64,000 nt of DNA from Agarilytica sp033852175. Its GTDB lineage: Bacteria > Pseudomonadota > Gammaproteobacteria > Pseudomonadales > Cellvibrionaceae. This document shows, one piece after another, positions 47,234-56,458 of the stretch. Both the position numbers and the translations under genes were made by a program. Under the pieces are notes generated by a model that had not been told where the DNA came from, did no database searches, and worked only from the letters and a program-made list of their open reading frames with translations. The DNA is taken from positions 248,001-312,000 of the forward strand of contig JAWSUY010000013.1 of assembly GCA_033852175.1 (NCBI GenBank), given 5' to 3'. Each line of letters begins with the position of its first letter. Position 1 is the first letter of the stretch.

Positions 47234-48142
47234 GTGCTCGACTCCAATACGTCAATAACCGCGCTCATTGTCGACGACTCCCCGGATTCGCTTGGCATGC
47301 TCAATACGGCACTAAATTCACAAGGCATCACCGCTCTGGTCGCGCTTAGCGGCCAGCAAGCGTTGAATATTTCACGCCAAGTGACGCCTGACGTGGTGTT
47401 GCTGGATGCCGTTATGCCAGAGATGGATGGCTTTGATACCTGCCTAGAACTGAAAAAGCGTTTCCCGCAACTTCCGATAATATTCATGACTGGCTTATCG
47501 GATACTGAGGATATTGTTCGCGGGCTAGAAGCTGGCGCGGTGGATTACGTCACCAAACCTATCAATACGAGTGAGGTCATCGCCCGTTTAAAAGTTCACG
47601 TGCATAATGCCAGTAATCTCATTAGCGTTAAAGCTGCGCTAGAATCTGCTGACCAATCCATCATTTCGATCGACGATATGGGTAACGTCTTATGGGCGAC
47701 TCGTCGTGCCCAGGAAGAACTTAATAAATACCAACATAAACCCGCACAGCTCTCCAATGATCTTGCCGAAAAACTCACAGAATACTGGCGTGAATCACCA
47801 GAGAAATTGCTGTATCTCTCAGGTTTTTCTGATGCCTCAGAGGAAAGTGTATCCGCCAGCTATCTCAATAAACTCGGCGCCCAACACCTGATTAAACTGC
47901 AGGGAACGAGTGAAACAAGGGATGTAAAAACCTTGCTCAGTAAGTTGCCCATCACGAAAAGAGAAGCGGAGGTGCTGTTATGGTTATCAAAAGGGAAATC
48001 CAATTGGGATATTGCGACCATCCTCGCTATTAAACCACGGACTATCAATAAGCATTTAGAGTTGATATTTAAAAAATTGTCAGTGGATAATCGCACTGCG
48101 GCAGCAGGAATTGCTCTGGATACCATTGCCGCATCCAAATAA
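47234..48142 (+). CDS. LuxR-family response regulator paired with the NCS1-type kinase
   Basis: A 302-residue regulator. The receiver domain (about residues 8-125) has the acidic pair in IVDDSPDS, phospho-acceptor Asp58 in LLDAVMPEMDG and Lys in YVTKPINT. A middle PAS-like stretch (about 130-215) begins with IISIDDMGNVLWA. The C-terminal LuxR helix-turn-helix shows ITKREAEVLLWLSKGKSNWDIA and RTINKHLELIFKKL. GAGG lies 7 bases before a GTG at 47234, which I take as start; a TTG at 47228 is the alternative. Likely activator of the divergent urea genes. Confidence 0.9.
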   Translation: MLDSNTSITALIVDDSPDSLGMLNTALNSQGITALVALSGQQALNISRQVTPDVVLLDAVMPEMDGFDTCLELKKRFPQLPIIFMTGLSDTEDIVRGLEAGAVDYVTKPINTSEVIARLKVHVHNASNLISVKAALESADQSIISIDDMGNVLWATRRAQEELNKYQHKPAQLSNDLAEKLTEYWRESPEKLLYLSGFSDASEESVSASYLNKLGAQHLIKLQGTSETRDVKTLLSKLPITKREAEVLLWLSKGKSNWDIATILAIKPRTINKHLELIFKKLSVDNRTAAAGIALDTIAASK

Positions 48143-48185
48143 TGTTTGTTTGGTTTATGACCGTATGTGAGTGGGGAAGGGGGCT

Positions 48186-48204
48186 GCATGTATTCATGCT
48201 TTTT
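48186..48204 (+). terminator. Terminator after the response regulator gene
   Basis: GCATG-TATT-CATGC (48186-48199) is a 5-bp stem with tetraloop followed by five T residues. It lies about 45 bases after the stop. Confidence 0.6.
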
Positions 48205-48899
48205 AAGGGTGAGTTGGAACAGCTGTATGGTTGATGAGTCCAGTCTGTCAGCATGGGAAGGCCTAGGGATTAAGTCTATCTGGATCCGCGTAATAATAAG
48301 AAAAATAGAAAATAACTGAGATTGGAGTAGTCAATCTTTTCTAAAAATAAAAAGGACATCCAAAAGTGTGTCAGCCATTTTTCCAGGCTTTAGTGTGTTT
48401 TTCCATGGCCTAATCCCGAGAAAATTTGGTCTTCTTAGAGGCTATTCCTTTTTGTCACTGCGATGTCCGCTGTGTAGGAAATTCCTGTGGTCAGACTCGA
48501 TTGAAAGCGAAAAACAATGACTGCACTGAACATACTAGTATTTCTTAAAATATAGTCGTTAGGTAAGACTTACGGCATGTTTTCACTGTTTTGCTTGCAG
48601 CTGTATAACCCCAAAAAATAAGGTTCTGGCCTGTTCGACGGAGCTTCTTGTTCTTTCCCTCATGTAGGGTGGAGGGGGAGGATGGCTTTGGCATTGCTGG
48701 GATGAGCATGTTAGCCGCTGATATTTCCTATAGTTTTCAATAGCTTAAGTGCAGCAATGATGGGGCTGCTCATTTGTATGTTTGACACTGACAGGCTAAT
48801 GGACGACGCTTTAGGTGATGTACATTCTGTCTTAGCGACTGCTTTGTCGTTGTGGCAGAGCTTAGCTCCCAAATTAAAGCGGTTCCCTAAGTATCGAAT
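48205..48899. other. Intergenic region, 0.7 kb
   Basis: No gene, strong hairpin or repeat recognised between the response regulator terminator and the secreted-protein gene at 48900. Stop codons are frequent in all frames. Confidence 0.5.
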
Positions 48900-49739
48900 A
48901 TGAAAGTTGTCGTTACGATTCTCATTAGTTTGAGTGTTTTAATCCTATCCGATCAGTCGTATTCCAGTCGCTATCATCGTTGTGATGACGGTCTTTCAGG
49001 CTGTAAATCTAAAACTTTGTTGTATGTGGTGCCCGAAGGGTCAATATATGCAAGTCGAATTCATAACCCACGCAAAATCCCCGAACATTGGTGCCCGAAT
49101 AAACCGCATTTGATCACGCGGGCCGAACTTCAGGGTGATTTACTCAATGCGAAAGAGATAAAAAAAGATAGGTCGTGTCCAAAATTTAGACGTTATACGG
49201 CCGAGTTTTGGGCTGGCGACCCTTACTGTTTGGACGCGACTTTTGAGGAGCGTACTCAGCCAGACTGGGTGGGCGAGTTTTACGCTTGTACTAATAATGT
49301 TCGCATCACGCGAGGGGAAAAGTATTTTTTCGTTTATGGAATTGTAGGTGATGGTTTTGATTACTTGGATCAAATTATCGATGATAATCGGTTTTTAAAT
49401 GATGATTCTGGCGAGCAACAACGAGGTTTTGTGAGTTTTGTCATAACGCATGAAGAAGATGTACCGCCGGTTGTTAGGGTTATCCGATCAAGGGAAGACA
49501 GTTTGGCGATATTGAAGAAGGTTATTCGCCAGGTCGGTAGCGATACCTTGAACATAGATTGTCAGATTCGGCCACACAATGGCGAAGCGAGTGAAAAATT
49601 TGATGCACTTGTTTCGGTCAGATCAGGGAGCCAGCAGGGAATAACGTTAGTAAGTATTTTGGAAAACGTTTCACATGGAGAGGCTCGTACGGCTTTAGAT
49701 ATTGATGCATGCCGAGACATCACATTTTTTGGTTACTGA
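48900..49739 (+). CDS. Secreted protein of unknown function
   Basis: A 279-residue protein with a clear signal peptide (MKVVVTILISLSVLILSDQSYS). The mature part has about nine Cys residues (for example CDDGLSGC, HWCPNKP, DRSCPKF, YCLDA, YACTNN and near the C-terminus DACRD), suggesting disulphides in the periplasm or outside. No family recognised. It stands alone between long gaps. Confidence 0.65.
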   Translation: MKVVVTILISLSVLILSDQSYSSRYHRCDDGLSGCKSKTLLYVVPEGSIYASRIHNPRKIPEHWCPNKPHLITRAELQGDLLNAKEIKKDRSCPKFRRYTAEFWAGDPYCLDATFEERTQPDWVGEFYACTNNVRITRGEKYFFVYGIVGDGFDYLDQIIDDNRFLNDDSGEQQRGFVSFVITHEEDVPPVVRVIRSREDSLAILKKVIRQVGSDTLNIDCQIRPHNGEASEKFDALVSVRSGSQQGITLVSILENVSHGEARTALDIDACRDITFFGY

Positions 49740-49965
49740 GATGAATACACGGAATTATATGCTGGCAAAGATACTCTGAATAAAGCAGATGGCGTTTCTC
49801 GCTTAACGTTTACGGCGCTAGTCGAATTCCTCGCTATTCGTGGTTGCCTATTGTGGTTTTTATTTCTATTTAAGTTATTCTAATTGTACGAGCAATGGTC
49901 GGGGCCGACAGGTTTAATGCGTGGTCAATATTACCTTGTTCGTTATTATTGATATATCATGTTGG

Positions 49966-52464
49966 TTAAAAATTCGTTCGAGATTTAAGCGTTAGATAGT
50001 AGCTCCTAGGATCTCCCTCTTCGACCAGTTGAGGCAAGCCAAGGCTGCTTTCATAGTAATATTTGTTTGTTGCATTCCTTACTGAAAAAGAAAGCGTAAG
50101 AGAGTCCCAGCCATGATAAGCCGCGAAAAGGTCATACTTAACGTAGGAGGGAAGTGTTACTTGATTCAAGCCATCTCCGTTTCTTTCGTCGACATATTTC
50201 ATGCCGATCCCGATTGAGTAGTTTTTTAGAAGTCCTTTGCGTGGATGGTAATTGATCCACGCGTTGGCGAGCCGCTTGGCGGTTCCTTGGGCTTGATTAC
50301 CTGCGTTAAGTTCTGACGGGAGTGATGCGCCCAATGTTGAGCCTTCGGCCCCGGAAGAGAGGTGCAGCGTGGTATTCTCGTTGTAGCTGAAGTTCATCAG
50401 CAAGTCGATATCGGGTGTGATAGCCCCGTTGAGGTTGATGTCGACCCCTTTTGAAAATTGGTCGTCTTGAATATTGTTCTGGTTTTCTTCGAAGGTGATG
50501 ATGTTTGACCGTACCAATTTATAACATGTGATATTCCCAAATAGCTCCCCATTCAGCCATTCTTTTTTAATGCTCAGTTCGCGTTGCCGATTTTTTATGG
50601 GGGCAACCATGTCGGTGCTGTAATTGTCGGGGTTTATTATATTGTGGGCGTTAGGCGAATTTTGGAAAGAAAAAGACTCTCTATATGAAAGGTGTGCTGA
50701 AGTTGTATTGTTAATGCTAACGTTGAGTCCCGCTTGAGGCGTCAGCTCTCTGTAGTCGCCTTTGGCTTTTCGTCGAATGTTTCGGCTTTCTTCGCCTTGG
50801 TTGATTACAGTTTCCAGTAAGGTATCTGATTTGATATTTTCATATCGAAAATCCGTGTGTAACGTTATGCCTTTTGGGAAGACGGTGCTTTGTGATATGG
50901 ATATCCCTGAAAAATGATTGTTTTGTCGGTAGCTTCCCCTTTTTTCCTGGGGGGGAGGTTCTTCTAATGCGGCGTAATTTGGATCGTAAATATTGAACAG
51001 CCCGAGGAATCTAAAGGGTTCGTAATCGGGGGTGTATTGTGTGTGATGGCGATAATCTGCCCCAATTCGAATTAAATTGGAAATATTGAATAGTGAACCC
51101 TTCTTTTCTGCAGAAAAGTCTAGGCCAGAGGCTCTGCTTTTATCGTTTCCGTAAGCCCTGAGGTCCGGTCCTTGGGGGGAGATTTGAATAAATATAAAAT
51201 CTCCATCCTTGTAGCCGGGGATTATGGGGGAAGCTGGCCCGATGACTAAGGCGAAGTCATTTTCAATTTTGGAGTGATTCCAGTTAATTCCCGCACTTGT
51301 TTTCCAGTCACCCGCATTGAAGTTGGTAAAATCAATGGCGATAAATGAGTCTCTAATGCTGGCTTTTTCCCAGGGGGCACCCAATGTTCTCTTCCTTGGT
51401 ATTTTATCGCCAAGGTCGTCGTGAAAGGTAAAGGTGTTAGGGTACAGCTTTTGAGTCTTATGGTAGGCCGATATGAGTAACTGGCTTTTATTGTCAAATT
51501 CTAACGTTAGACTCGGCGCAATGACAAATTTATTGTTATAGGCCAATTCTTTAATGTGGTTCTCTTTTTTGATGACACCGATAAAGCGAAAGGACTTATT
51601 GATATTGTTTTTACGTACGATATTAACGTCGAGTTCCGTTCGATGAAAATCATAAGAACCGCTTGTGAAGGAAATCTCTTGGTGAGGCTTTCCCCCCGGT
51701 TTTTTGGTGACAAAATTGATGAGGCCTCCAGGCGATAAAAAATTTGCGCTAGGGCCAGCGGCCAGATCAAGTCTTTCCAATACGCTTGAGTCTAGGGTCA
51801 ATGTTGTTCGACGGTAAAATTTCCCATCGATTCCGTAAGGCGTTTTAATTCCTCTGGAATAGTATTGTTGATCAATGCCACCATTGTTTGAATAATATTC
51901 AATGCCGCTCACATACGATAAGGAATCGTCGACATTTCGCGATTGAACATCGTTCATGAATTTCTGAGATAGAGATTGCACCGATAAGGGAATTTGGTGA
52001 ATAGGGAATCGATCTAGCGATAAATCTTCGTGGGATATATGGGCGTCAGCATTTCGTAAATAACCGACAACCGTAAGAGGGCGAAGTTTGTCTGCCTTAT
52101 TCTCACTTTTATAAATGAGAATACGTAAACTATCTTGCTTGTAGAATAGATCGCTTGAATAAAGCAGAGCGTCGAGAGCGGACGTTATACTGTGCTGGCC
52201 ATTTAGCCCATCGATTATTTCGTTGACGCTTAGACTGGTACTCACGCCAGCACTGAAGACAAGGTCATGTTTGATTTGTGAGGCGAGTTCGATCAATGCG
52301 TCATGGCGAGATTTCTGTTCAATACTGAACAGATACGTCTCTTCATTATTTTCCTTTCCCGTTTTCTCTCCCTCTTCTCCTCCGTACGCTGAATATACAC
52401 CTGAAAAAGCAATGGAGATGAGAAACGCGCTGAGGAGTACGTTAAAAATACGAGAAATACACAT
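49966..52464 (-). CDS. TonB-dependent siderophore-type receptor with STN signalling domain
   Basis: An 832-residue outer-membrane receptor. Signal peptide, then a secretin/TonB short N-terminal (STN) domain (about residues 40-110: FSIEQKSRHDALIELASQ), a plug (IPLSVQSLSQKFMNDV, with YYSRGIKTPYGIDG) and a 22-strand barrel ending in YYLTLKSRTNF. The layout is that of FpvA/FecA-type transducers, which import ferric siderophores and signal through an anti-sigma factor. The ATG at 52464 has GGGA upstream; an in-frame TTG at 52479 exists. The nearest FecR/FecI pair is about 10 kb away. Confidence 0.9.
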   Translation of the reverse strand: MCISRIFNVLLSAFLISIAFSGVYSAYGGEEGEKTGKENNEETYLFSIEQKSRHDALIELASQIKHDLVFSAGVSTSLSVNEIIDGLNGQHSITSALDALLYSSDLFYKQDSLRILIYKSENKADKLRPLTVVGYLRNADAHISHEDLSLDRFPIHQIPLSVQSLSQKFMNDVQSRNVDDSLSYVSGIEYYSNNGGIDQQYYSRGIKTPYGIDGKFYRRTTLTLDSSVLERLDLAAGPSANFLSPGGLINFVTKKPGGKPHQEISFTSGSYDFHRTELDVNIVRKNNINKSFRFIGVIKKENHIKELAYNNKFVIAPSLTLEFDNKSQLLISAYHKTQKLYPNTFTFHDDLGDKIPRKRTLGAPWEKASIRDSFIAIDFTNFNAGDWKTSAGINWNHSKIENDFALVIGPASPIIPGYKDGDFIFIQISPQGPDLRAYGNDKSRASGLDFSAEKKGSLFNISNLIRIGADYRHHTQYTPDYEPFRFLGLFNIYDPNYAALEEPPPQEKRGSYRQNNHFSGISISQSTVFPKGITLHTDFRYENIKSDTLLETVINQGEESRNIRRKAKGDYRELTPQAGLNVSINNTTSAHLSYRESFSFQNSPNAHNIINPDNYSTDMVAPIKNRQRELSIKKEWLNGELFGNITCYKLVRSNIITFEENQNNIQDDQFSKGVDINLNGAITPDIDLLMNFSYNENTTLHLSSGAEGSTLGASLPSELNAGNQAQGTAKRLANAWINYHPRKGLLKNYSIGIGMKYVDERNGDGLNQVTLPSYVKYDLFAAYHGWDSLTLSFSVRNATNKYYYESSLGLPQLVEEGDPRSYYLTLKSRTNF

Positions 52465-53152
52465 GACCTCATTTCCCAAAGGACTATATTCTAGGCTGCC
52501 AGATTTGAGCGTGAAGGCAGGTATAAATATTTCACTATAAATCGTATATACAATTTGGCGGTGAAGCTGTTAACAGCACTGGACCGTCGAGCATTTTTTA
52601 GTTTTGCTTAATGTTTAAACATTGTCTGGGTAAGTGTCGCGATATACAAGTGTTATGGCGTCGTAATGTGAACTTTGACGGCTTGGAGCTTTAGTGACCA
52701 ATGAATGTCTGTAGCGCCATAACGGAGGTTATATAAAACGTGTGGCGCGATTATCTTCTTCTGGTTTGTCGGTCAGCGCAAAAAGTGTGCTTATTGCCAG
52801 ATTTAAAACGCAGGCGGAGCGAGGTGGTTTTTAAGCTAGCGTAGGTTTGCGCAAGCATAGGCTCGTGAATGTATGTGGTGGTGTTCTCGCTTGTATGGCT
52901 TCAGCAATTCAATTTCTGTTGAGTGGCTTGAGTGTTACTTGGTTAATAAGAATGATTACTACTCGGATTGTGTGATTTTCTGACGGGAGGATTCGAATGG
53001 TTTTTTAGTGAGAATAGACCGTCTATGTCGCAGGTTGTGACGTCCTTATCATTTATTCATTCGGCGATTGCTGTAGAGTCTCTGCCTTGTTAAAAGCGCT
53101 GCATTAAATCGTCAATTCGATACCTTGCAGTACATGTCTAGGAGGGAGGTTT
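52465..53152. other. Intergenic region upstream of the TonB receptor gene
   Basis: About 690 bases. It must hold the receptor promoter. No Fur box or other operator could be identified with confidence, and no gene is seen. Confidence 0.45.
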
Positions 53153-53202
53153 ATGACCTTCCCTACTTTAATATTCTTATACGATCTCTGGATTTTGTCG
53201 AT

Positions 53203-53514
53203 ATGTTAAAACGAATAGTGTTTATTGGTGGGCTGTTAGCTGCTTCTGTTTCGGTTCATAGTCAAGATCATCTTACCTTGAGCGAATGCACTGAAGCAGT
53301 GACTCATCTTAGTGTCTATATTGAAACCGCAATCGATACGGTTGAGAGGCAATACGAAGAGCAGGGTCTTTCCAGTGAGCATTTTTACCTCGCAGTGGAA
53401 CCGCTTAAAGACTTTCAAAATACCCATACTCTTGATCACTGTATGAATGGTACATATGCTGAATTCTTTAGTTGTATGAATTCAGGGGTTACCGATATAA
53501 ATTCCTGTCGATAA
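53203..53514 (+). CDS. Small secreted Cys-containing protein
   Basis: A 103-residue protein with a signal peptide (MLKRIVFIGGLLAASVSVHSQ) and a mature ~80-residue helical domain with four Cys (ECTEA, HCMNG, SCMNS, NSCR), probably two disulphides in the periplasm. No family recognised. The frame is open from an ATG at 53125, but the signal peptide begins at 53203. A classical terminator follows. Confidence 0.6.
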   Translation: MLKRIVFIGGLLAASVSVHSQDHLTLSECTEAVTHLSVYIETAIDTVERQYEEQGLSSEHFYLAVEPLKDFQNTHTLDHCMNGTYAEFFSCMNSGVTDINSCR

Positions 53515-53558
53515 TAATCATTAGTAATTTTGTTATAGCGAGATAATGTTTTTCATTT

Positions 53559-53586
53559 AGCCCGGTCACTCACCGGGCTTTTTTTT
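53559..53586 (+). terminator. Rho-independent terminator
   Basis: AGCCCGGT (53559-53566) pairs with ACCGGGCT (53572-53579) around a 5-base loop, followed by a run of eight T residues. Confidence 0.92.
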
Positions 53587-53721
53587 GCATAAGCGTCGTT
53601 TCATTTCAAATCTATCCCTATCCTGTTTGTCGTTCTTCTGTGTTGACGTATATTGCCTCACTTCACGTTATACTCCGGTTCGTAATCTACTACGTTCTCT
53701 CAACCAAAAGGAATTCCTTGA

Positions 53722-54861
53722 ATGTCAAAAGACCCCGACTACGAATACCAGAAGCGCGAAACGAGCGATATGAGTCAAGAGTTCTTTCGTTTTGGTGAAG
53801 GGAAGATCAGTGGCTATGCGGCCTGTTCCCTTGGTGTTTTGAGCTTTTTTGCTGTTTTGTGCTATCAATTCCCCAGTTATCTCACCACGTCAGAGTTGCG
53901 TGCAGTGTACGATGCGAAAATTCTTCAAATGGTCTTAATGATCTGTATGTGGGCGTCCTTGGCTTTTGCTGTCATTGCTTTTGTTTTGGCGAAGCATCGT
54001 CGTATGGCGGCGGTTGGGGTGCTATTTGTGGTGGCGGCCTTTGCTTTGGGTGGTTATCAAGTACCTACTGGTTCGGTTGAGCCAGCATCGCTTTCGCTGG
54101 GCCTGGACTGGCTGATTCTGATGTTAGTAATTTCGGTTGTTATCTTTACCTTTATTGAAAAGGTTATTCCGAAATATCGTGACCAAGCCATATTGCGTCC
54201 GGAGTGGCAGTTAGATCTCTTCTACTTTTGCTTTAATCATTTGTTAGTGGCGGTGTTACTGCTGTTATCAAATCACTTTGTGGTAACGGTTTTTGGCTGG
54301 GCGGCTAGTGGGTGGCTGCAAGAGAGTGTGCAATCCTTACCTTTGATGGTTCAGGTCGTTATTCTTGTTATCTGTGCTGACTTTGTTTTGTATTGGTCGC
54401 ACCGAACGTTCCATGAAAAGCCCCGGTTATGGCGGTTTCACGCCGTGCATCATTCTGTTGAGAACATGGATTGGTTGGCGGGGTCTCGTAATCATATCGT
54501 GCAAACGATTGTTGATCGCTCGCTGGCGATGTTACCGCTTTACTTGCTTGGCCCAGATAAAGCCGCTCTCGATGTATACGTTGCCTTTGCTGCGGTGCAA
54601 GCCGTGTTGGTTCATTCCAATGTTGCTATTCCTTTCGGGCCGCTCAAATACATCCTTGCGACACCTCAGTATCATCATTGGCATCACAGTTCAGATCAAC
54701 CTGCGATTGATACGAACTATTCCGTTCACACCCCGTTATTTGATCGTTTGTTTGGGACATATCATATGCCAACAGAGCATTGGCCGGAGAGTTACGGCAC
54801 GACAAAGCCGTTGCCGCGTACTTTTATGGGGCAGTTGTTGTATCCGTTTCGGTCTAAGTAG
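53722..54861 (+). CDS. Fatty acid hydroxylase / sterol desaturase family membrane protein
   Basis: A 379-residue protein with about seven hydrophobic helices. The C-terminal half carries the three His clusters of membrane di-iron oxygenases: HRTFHEKPRLWRFHAVHH, then HH in ATPQYHHWHH, with DTNYSVHTPLFDRLFGT. Family members hydroxylate or desaturate lipid chains or sterols using O2. The N-terminal ~130 residues add extra TM helices. AAGGA precedes the ATG. The substrate cannot be told from sequence. Confidence 0.88.
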   Translation: MSKDPDYEYQKRETSDMSQEFFRFGEGKISGYAACSLGVLSFFAVLCYQFPSYLTTSELRAVYDAKILQMVLMICMWASLAFAVIAFVLAKHRRMAAVGVLFVVAAFALGGYQVPTGSVEPASLSLGLDWLILMLVISVVIFTFIEKVIPKYRDQAILRPEWQLDLFYFCFNHLLVAVLLLLSNHFVVTVFGWAASGWLQESVQSLPLMVQVVILVICADFVLYWSHRTFHEKPRLWRFHAVHHSVENMDWLAGSRNHIVQTIVDRSLAMLPLYLLGPDKAALDVYVAFAAVQAVLVHSNVAIPFGPLKYILATPQYHHWHHSSDQPAIDTNYSVHTPLFDRLFGTYHMPTEHWPESYGTTKPLPRTFMGQLLYPFRSK

Positions 54862-54887
54862 AGTTACTGAGCTTATCGCGTAAATAC

Positions 54888-54904
54888 TAAGGGCTAAACC
54901 CTTA
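54888..54904. terminator. Short hairpin between convergent genes
   Basis: TAAGGG and CCCTTA form a 6-bp stem with loop CTAAA. No T-run; possible weak bidirectional terminator. Confidence 0.35.
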
Positions 54905-54933
54905 ACTGCTGCGCGTACAAGTGGGGTGGCGGG

Positions 54934-55308
54934 TTAGATGTTTTGCGGGGTGGGCTTTGGGGGCTGGCTGGGTACGGCAGCCATTGTCCACCGTCTTGCC
55001 CAAACGCCTCGTTCAAAGACAAACAAGCAATCGGCTTCGATGGATTCGGAGTGTGAAACCAGCAGTTTTTCAGTTTCAAATGCCACGGGGCAGCATTGTT
55101 CCCACGAGTAGCCCCAGTCCTTGTGATAGGACGTAAACTCATCTTTTGCCGACATGTTGGTATCTCCAAGGGAGATCAGGGCGAGGGCGGCATCTGGCAA
55201 GTAGAAGGTTTCTCGGATTAATGACCAGACCTGACTAAGGTCTTCGCAGTGGCAAACACTGGCGACGTAGTGGTCGATATCTTTTAGTGCAATTACGCAA
55301 TGGCTCAT
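54934..55308 (-). CDS. Hypothetical cytoplasmic protein
   Basis: A 124-residue protein without signal peptide or TM. It begins MSHCVIALKDIDHYVASVCHC and ends in a Pro-rich tail. AGGAG sits 5 bases before the ATG, which supports it being a real gene. No family recognised. Confidence 0.6.
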   Translation of the reverse strand: MSHCVIALKDIDHYVASVCHCEDLSQVWSLIRETFYLPDAALALISLGDTNMSAKDEFTSYHKDWGYSWEQCCPVAFETEKLLVSHSESIEADCLFVFERGVWARRWTMAAVPSQPPKPTPQNI

Positions 55309-55505
55309 GGTTTCTCCTAGTATCAGCGAGTGTGAAATGTAGTCTTTCGCAGTCCTAAAACTTTAGATCCTCTCTAATATCAGGAGCTTCAGCTGCTTTG
55401 AACGGGTGAAAAGGGCTGTAATATGGTTTATTTTGCGAGGTTAAGTTGAATGTATTCGCGTTCTTATTATTTTTATTGACGCTTTTATCTGGTTATTATA
55501 ATAAT

Positions 55506-55554
55506 CGCCACCGGCACAAAAGCCGTGTCCCAGGCACAAAAGCCGGTGGTGGCG
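55506..55554. repeat. Imperfect inverted repeat with an internal direct repeat
   Basis: CGCCACCGGC (55506-55515) pairs with GCCGGTGGTGGCG (55542-55554) except for a 3-base bulge. Between the arms, GGCACAAAAGCCG occurs twice (55513-55525 and 55533-55545). It may be a fragment of a REP-like or other short interspersed element. Confidence 0.6.
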
Positions 55555-55761
55555 ACTAGTGAGTAGTATCCATAAAAGCTGTGCGCTGTAATAGGCGTCA
55601 TTGACCTCGTGTCGTGTGAGACATCTCTTACAAAGTGTTGGCGTCAAATGCATCCTGCTTGCCCTGCGGCAATATGCGCTATATACTTAGGCATATTGCC
55701 ACTTGTGAGTGTTGTCCATATTTCTGATCGCAGGTGGCTATGTTTATAGAGATATTCGTGA

Positions 55762-55784
55762 AAGGTTCAAGGTTCAAGGTTCAG
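55762..55784. repeat. Short heptamer repeat (AAGGTTC)3
   Basis: Three consecutive AAGGTTC units, the last running into AGGGTGC. It lies about 30 bases before the antitoxin gene. Confidence 0.7.
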
Positions 55785-55816
55785 GGTGCAATATGAATAA
55801 TGAGAGGATGTTCTAA

Positions 55817-56284
55817 ATGAGCGGTACAGCTAGCGTGTTTACGCCAACGAAATCTCAGGTGCAAAATGCTTCTGCAAGGGCTTTGGTTAAGGTTGGCAAA
55901 ATCGTCAACATTAAGCTTAAAAACCCTTTAGACGTGGTTAAAATCATGCGCAGAGGTGTCGAGCCAGAAGCCGTTGATGCGCTTATCAATAAAGGTTTCA
56001 GGGGGGCTGAATTGCATTGGATAGTAAACCCCAGAACCTTAAGGCACCGTCGTGATAAGTGTGAGCTGTTAACACCGGAAGAGTCGGGCCGTTGGTTTAG
56101 AGCTGCAAATATTCAAGCACTTGCCCTAGAGGTTTTAGGGGACGATGAAAGATCCATGAAGTGGTTACATAAGCCACGTAAGGCATTCGATGGGGTTAGC
56201 GCAATGGAGCTTATGCAGACTGAAACCGGCGCTCAATTGGTGGAAGACATGCTTGGTCAGCTTGATGCCGGGTATTTTGCGTAG
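55817..56284 (+). CDS. Xre/MbcA/ParS-type antitoxin (DUF2384)
   Basis: A 155-residue protein. N-terminal Xre-like helix-turn-helix (about residues 35-80: VVKIMRRGVEPEAVDALINKG) and a C-terminal DUF2384 toxin-binding domain (ALEVLGDDERSMKWLHKPRKAFDG, ending in a GQLDAGYFA tail). Such proteins neutralise RES-domain toxins and repress their own operon. The RES toxin gene follows after an unusually long 174-base gap. Confidence 0.88.
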   Translation: MSGTASVFTPTKSQVQNASARALVKVGKIVNIKLKNPLDVVKIMRRGVEPEAVDALINKGFRGAELHWIVNPRTLRHRRDKCELLTPEESGRWFRAANIQALALEVLGDDERSMKWLHKPRKAFDGVSAMELMQTETGAQLVEDMLGQLDAGYFA

Positions 56285-56434
56285 CGCGATCTCGCTCACT
56301 ACCTTACTTATCCAGTCTGGCATCCTCCGGTATCATTATTTTTGTTGTAAAATGCACAGCCTGAATGTTCTCTCAAACCTTTTAACGGCGCCTTTGGTGT
56401 TCAATACCGTGCTCAAAAAATCGTTCAACGCTAA

Positions 56435-56454
56435 AACGCCCATTTCGAGGCGTT
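56435..56454 (+). promoter_or_regulatory. Hairpin overlapping the toxin ribosome-binding site
   Basis: AACGCC (56435-56440) pairs with GGCGTT (56449-56454) across an 8-base loop. The loop-arm junction contains the GAGG (56447-56450) that would serve the TTG start at 56459, so folding could lower toxin translation. Confidence 0.5.
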
Positions 56455-56458
56455 GCTC

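Larger units (their letters stand above)
55309..55816. other. Intergenic region with an inverted repeat and short tandem repeats
   Basis: About 500 bases without a gene. It holds the imperfect hairpin at 55506-55554 and three copies of AAGGTTC from 55762 just ahead of the antitoxin gene. Confidence 0.5.
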
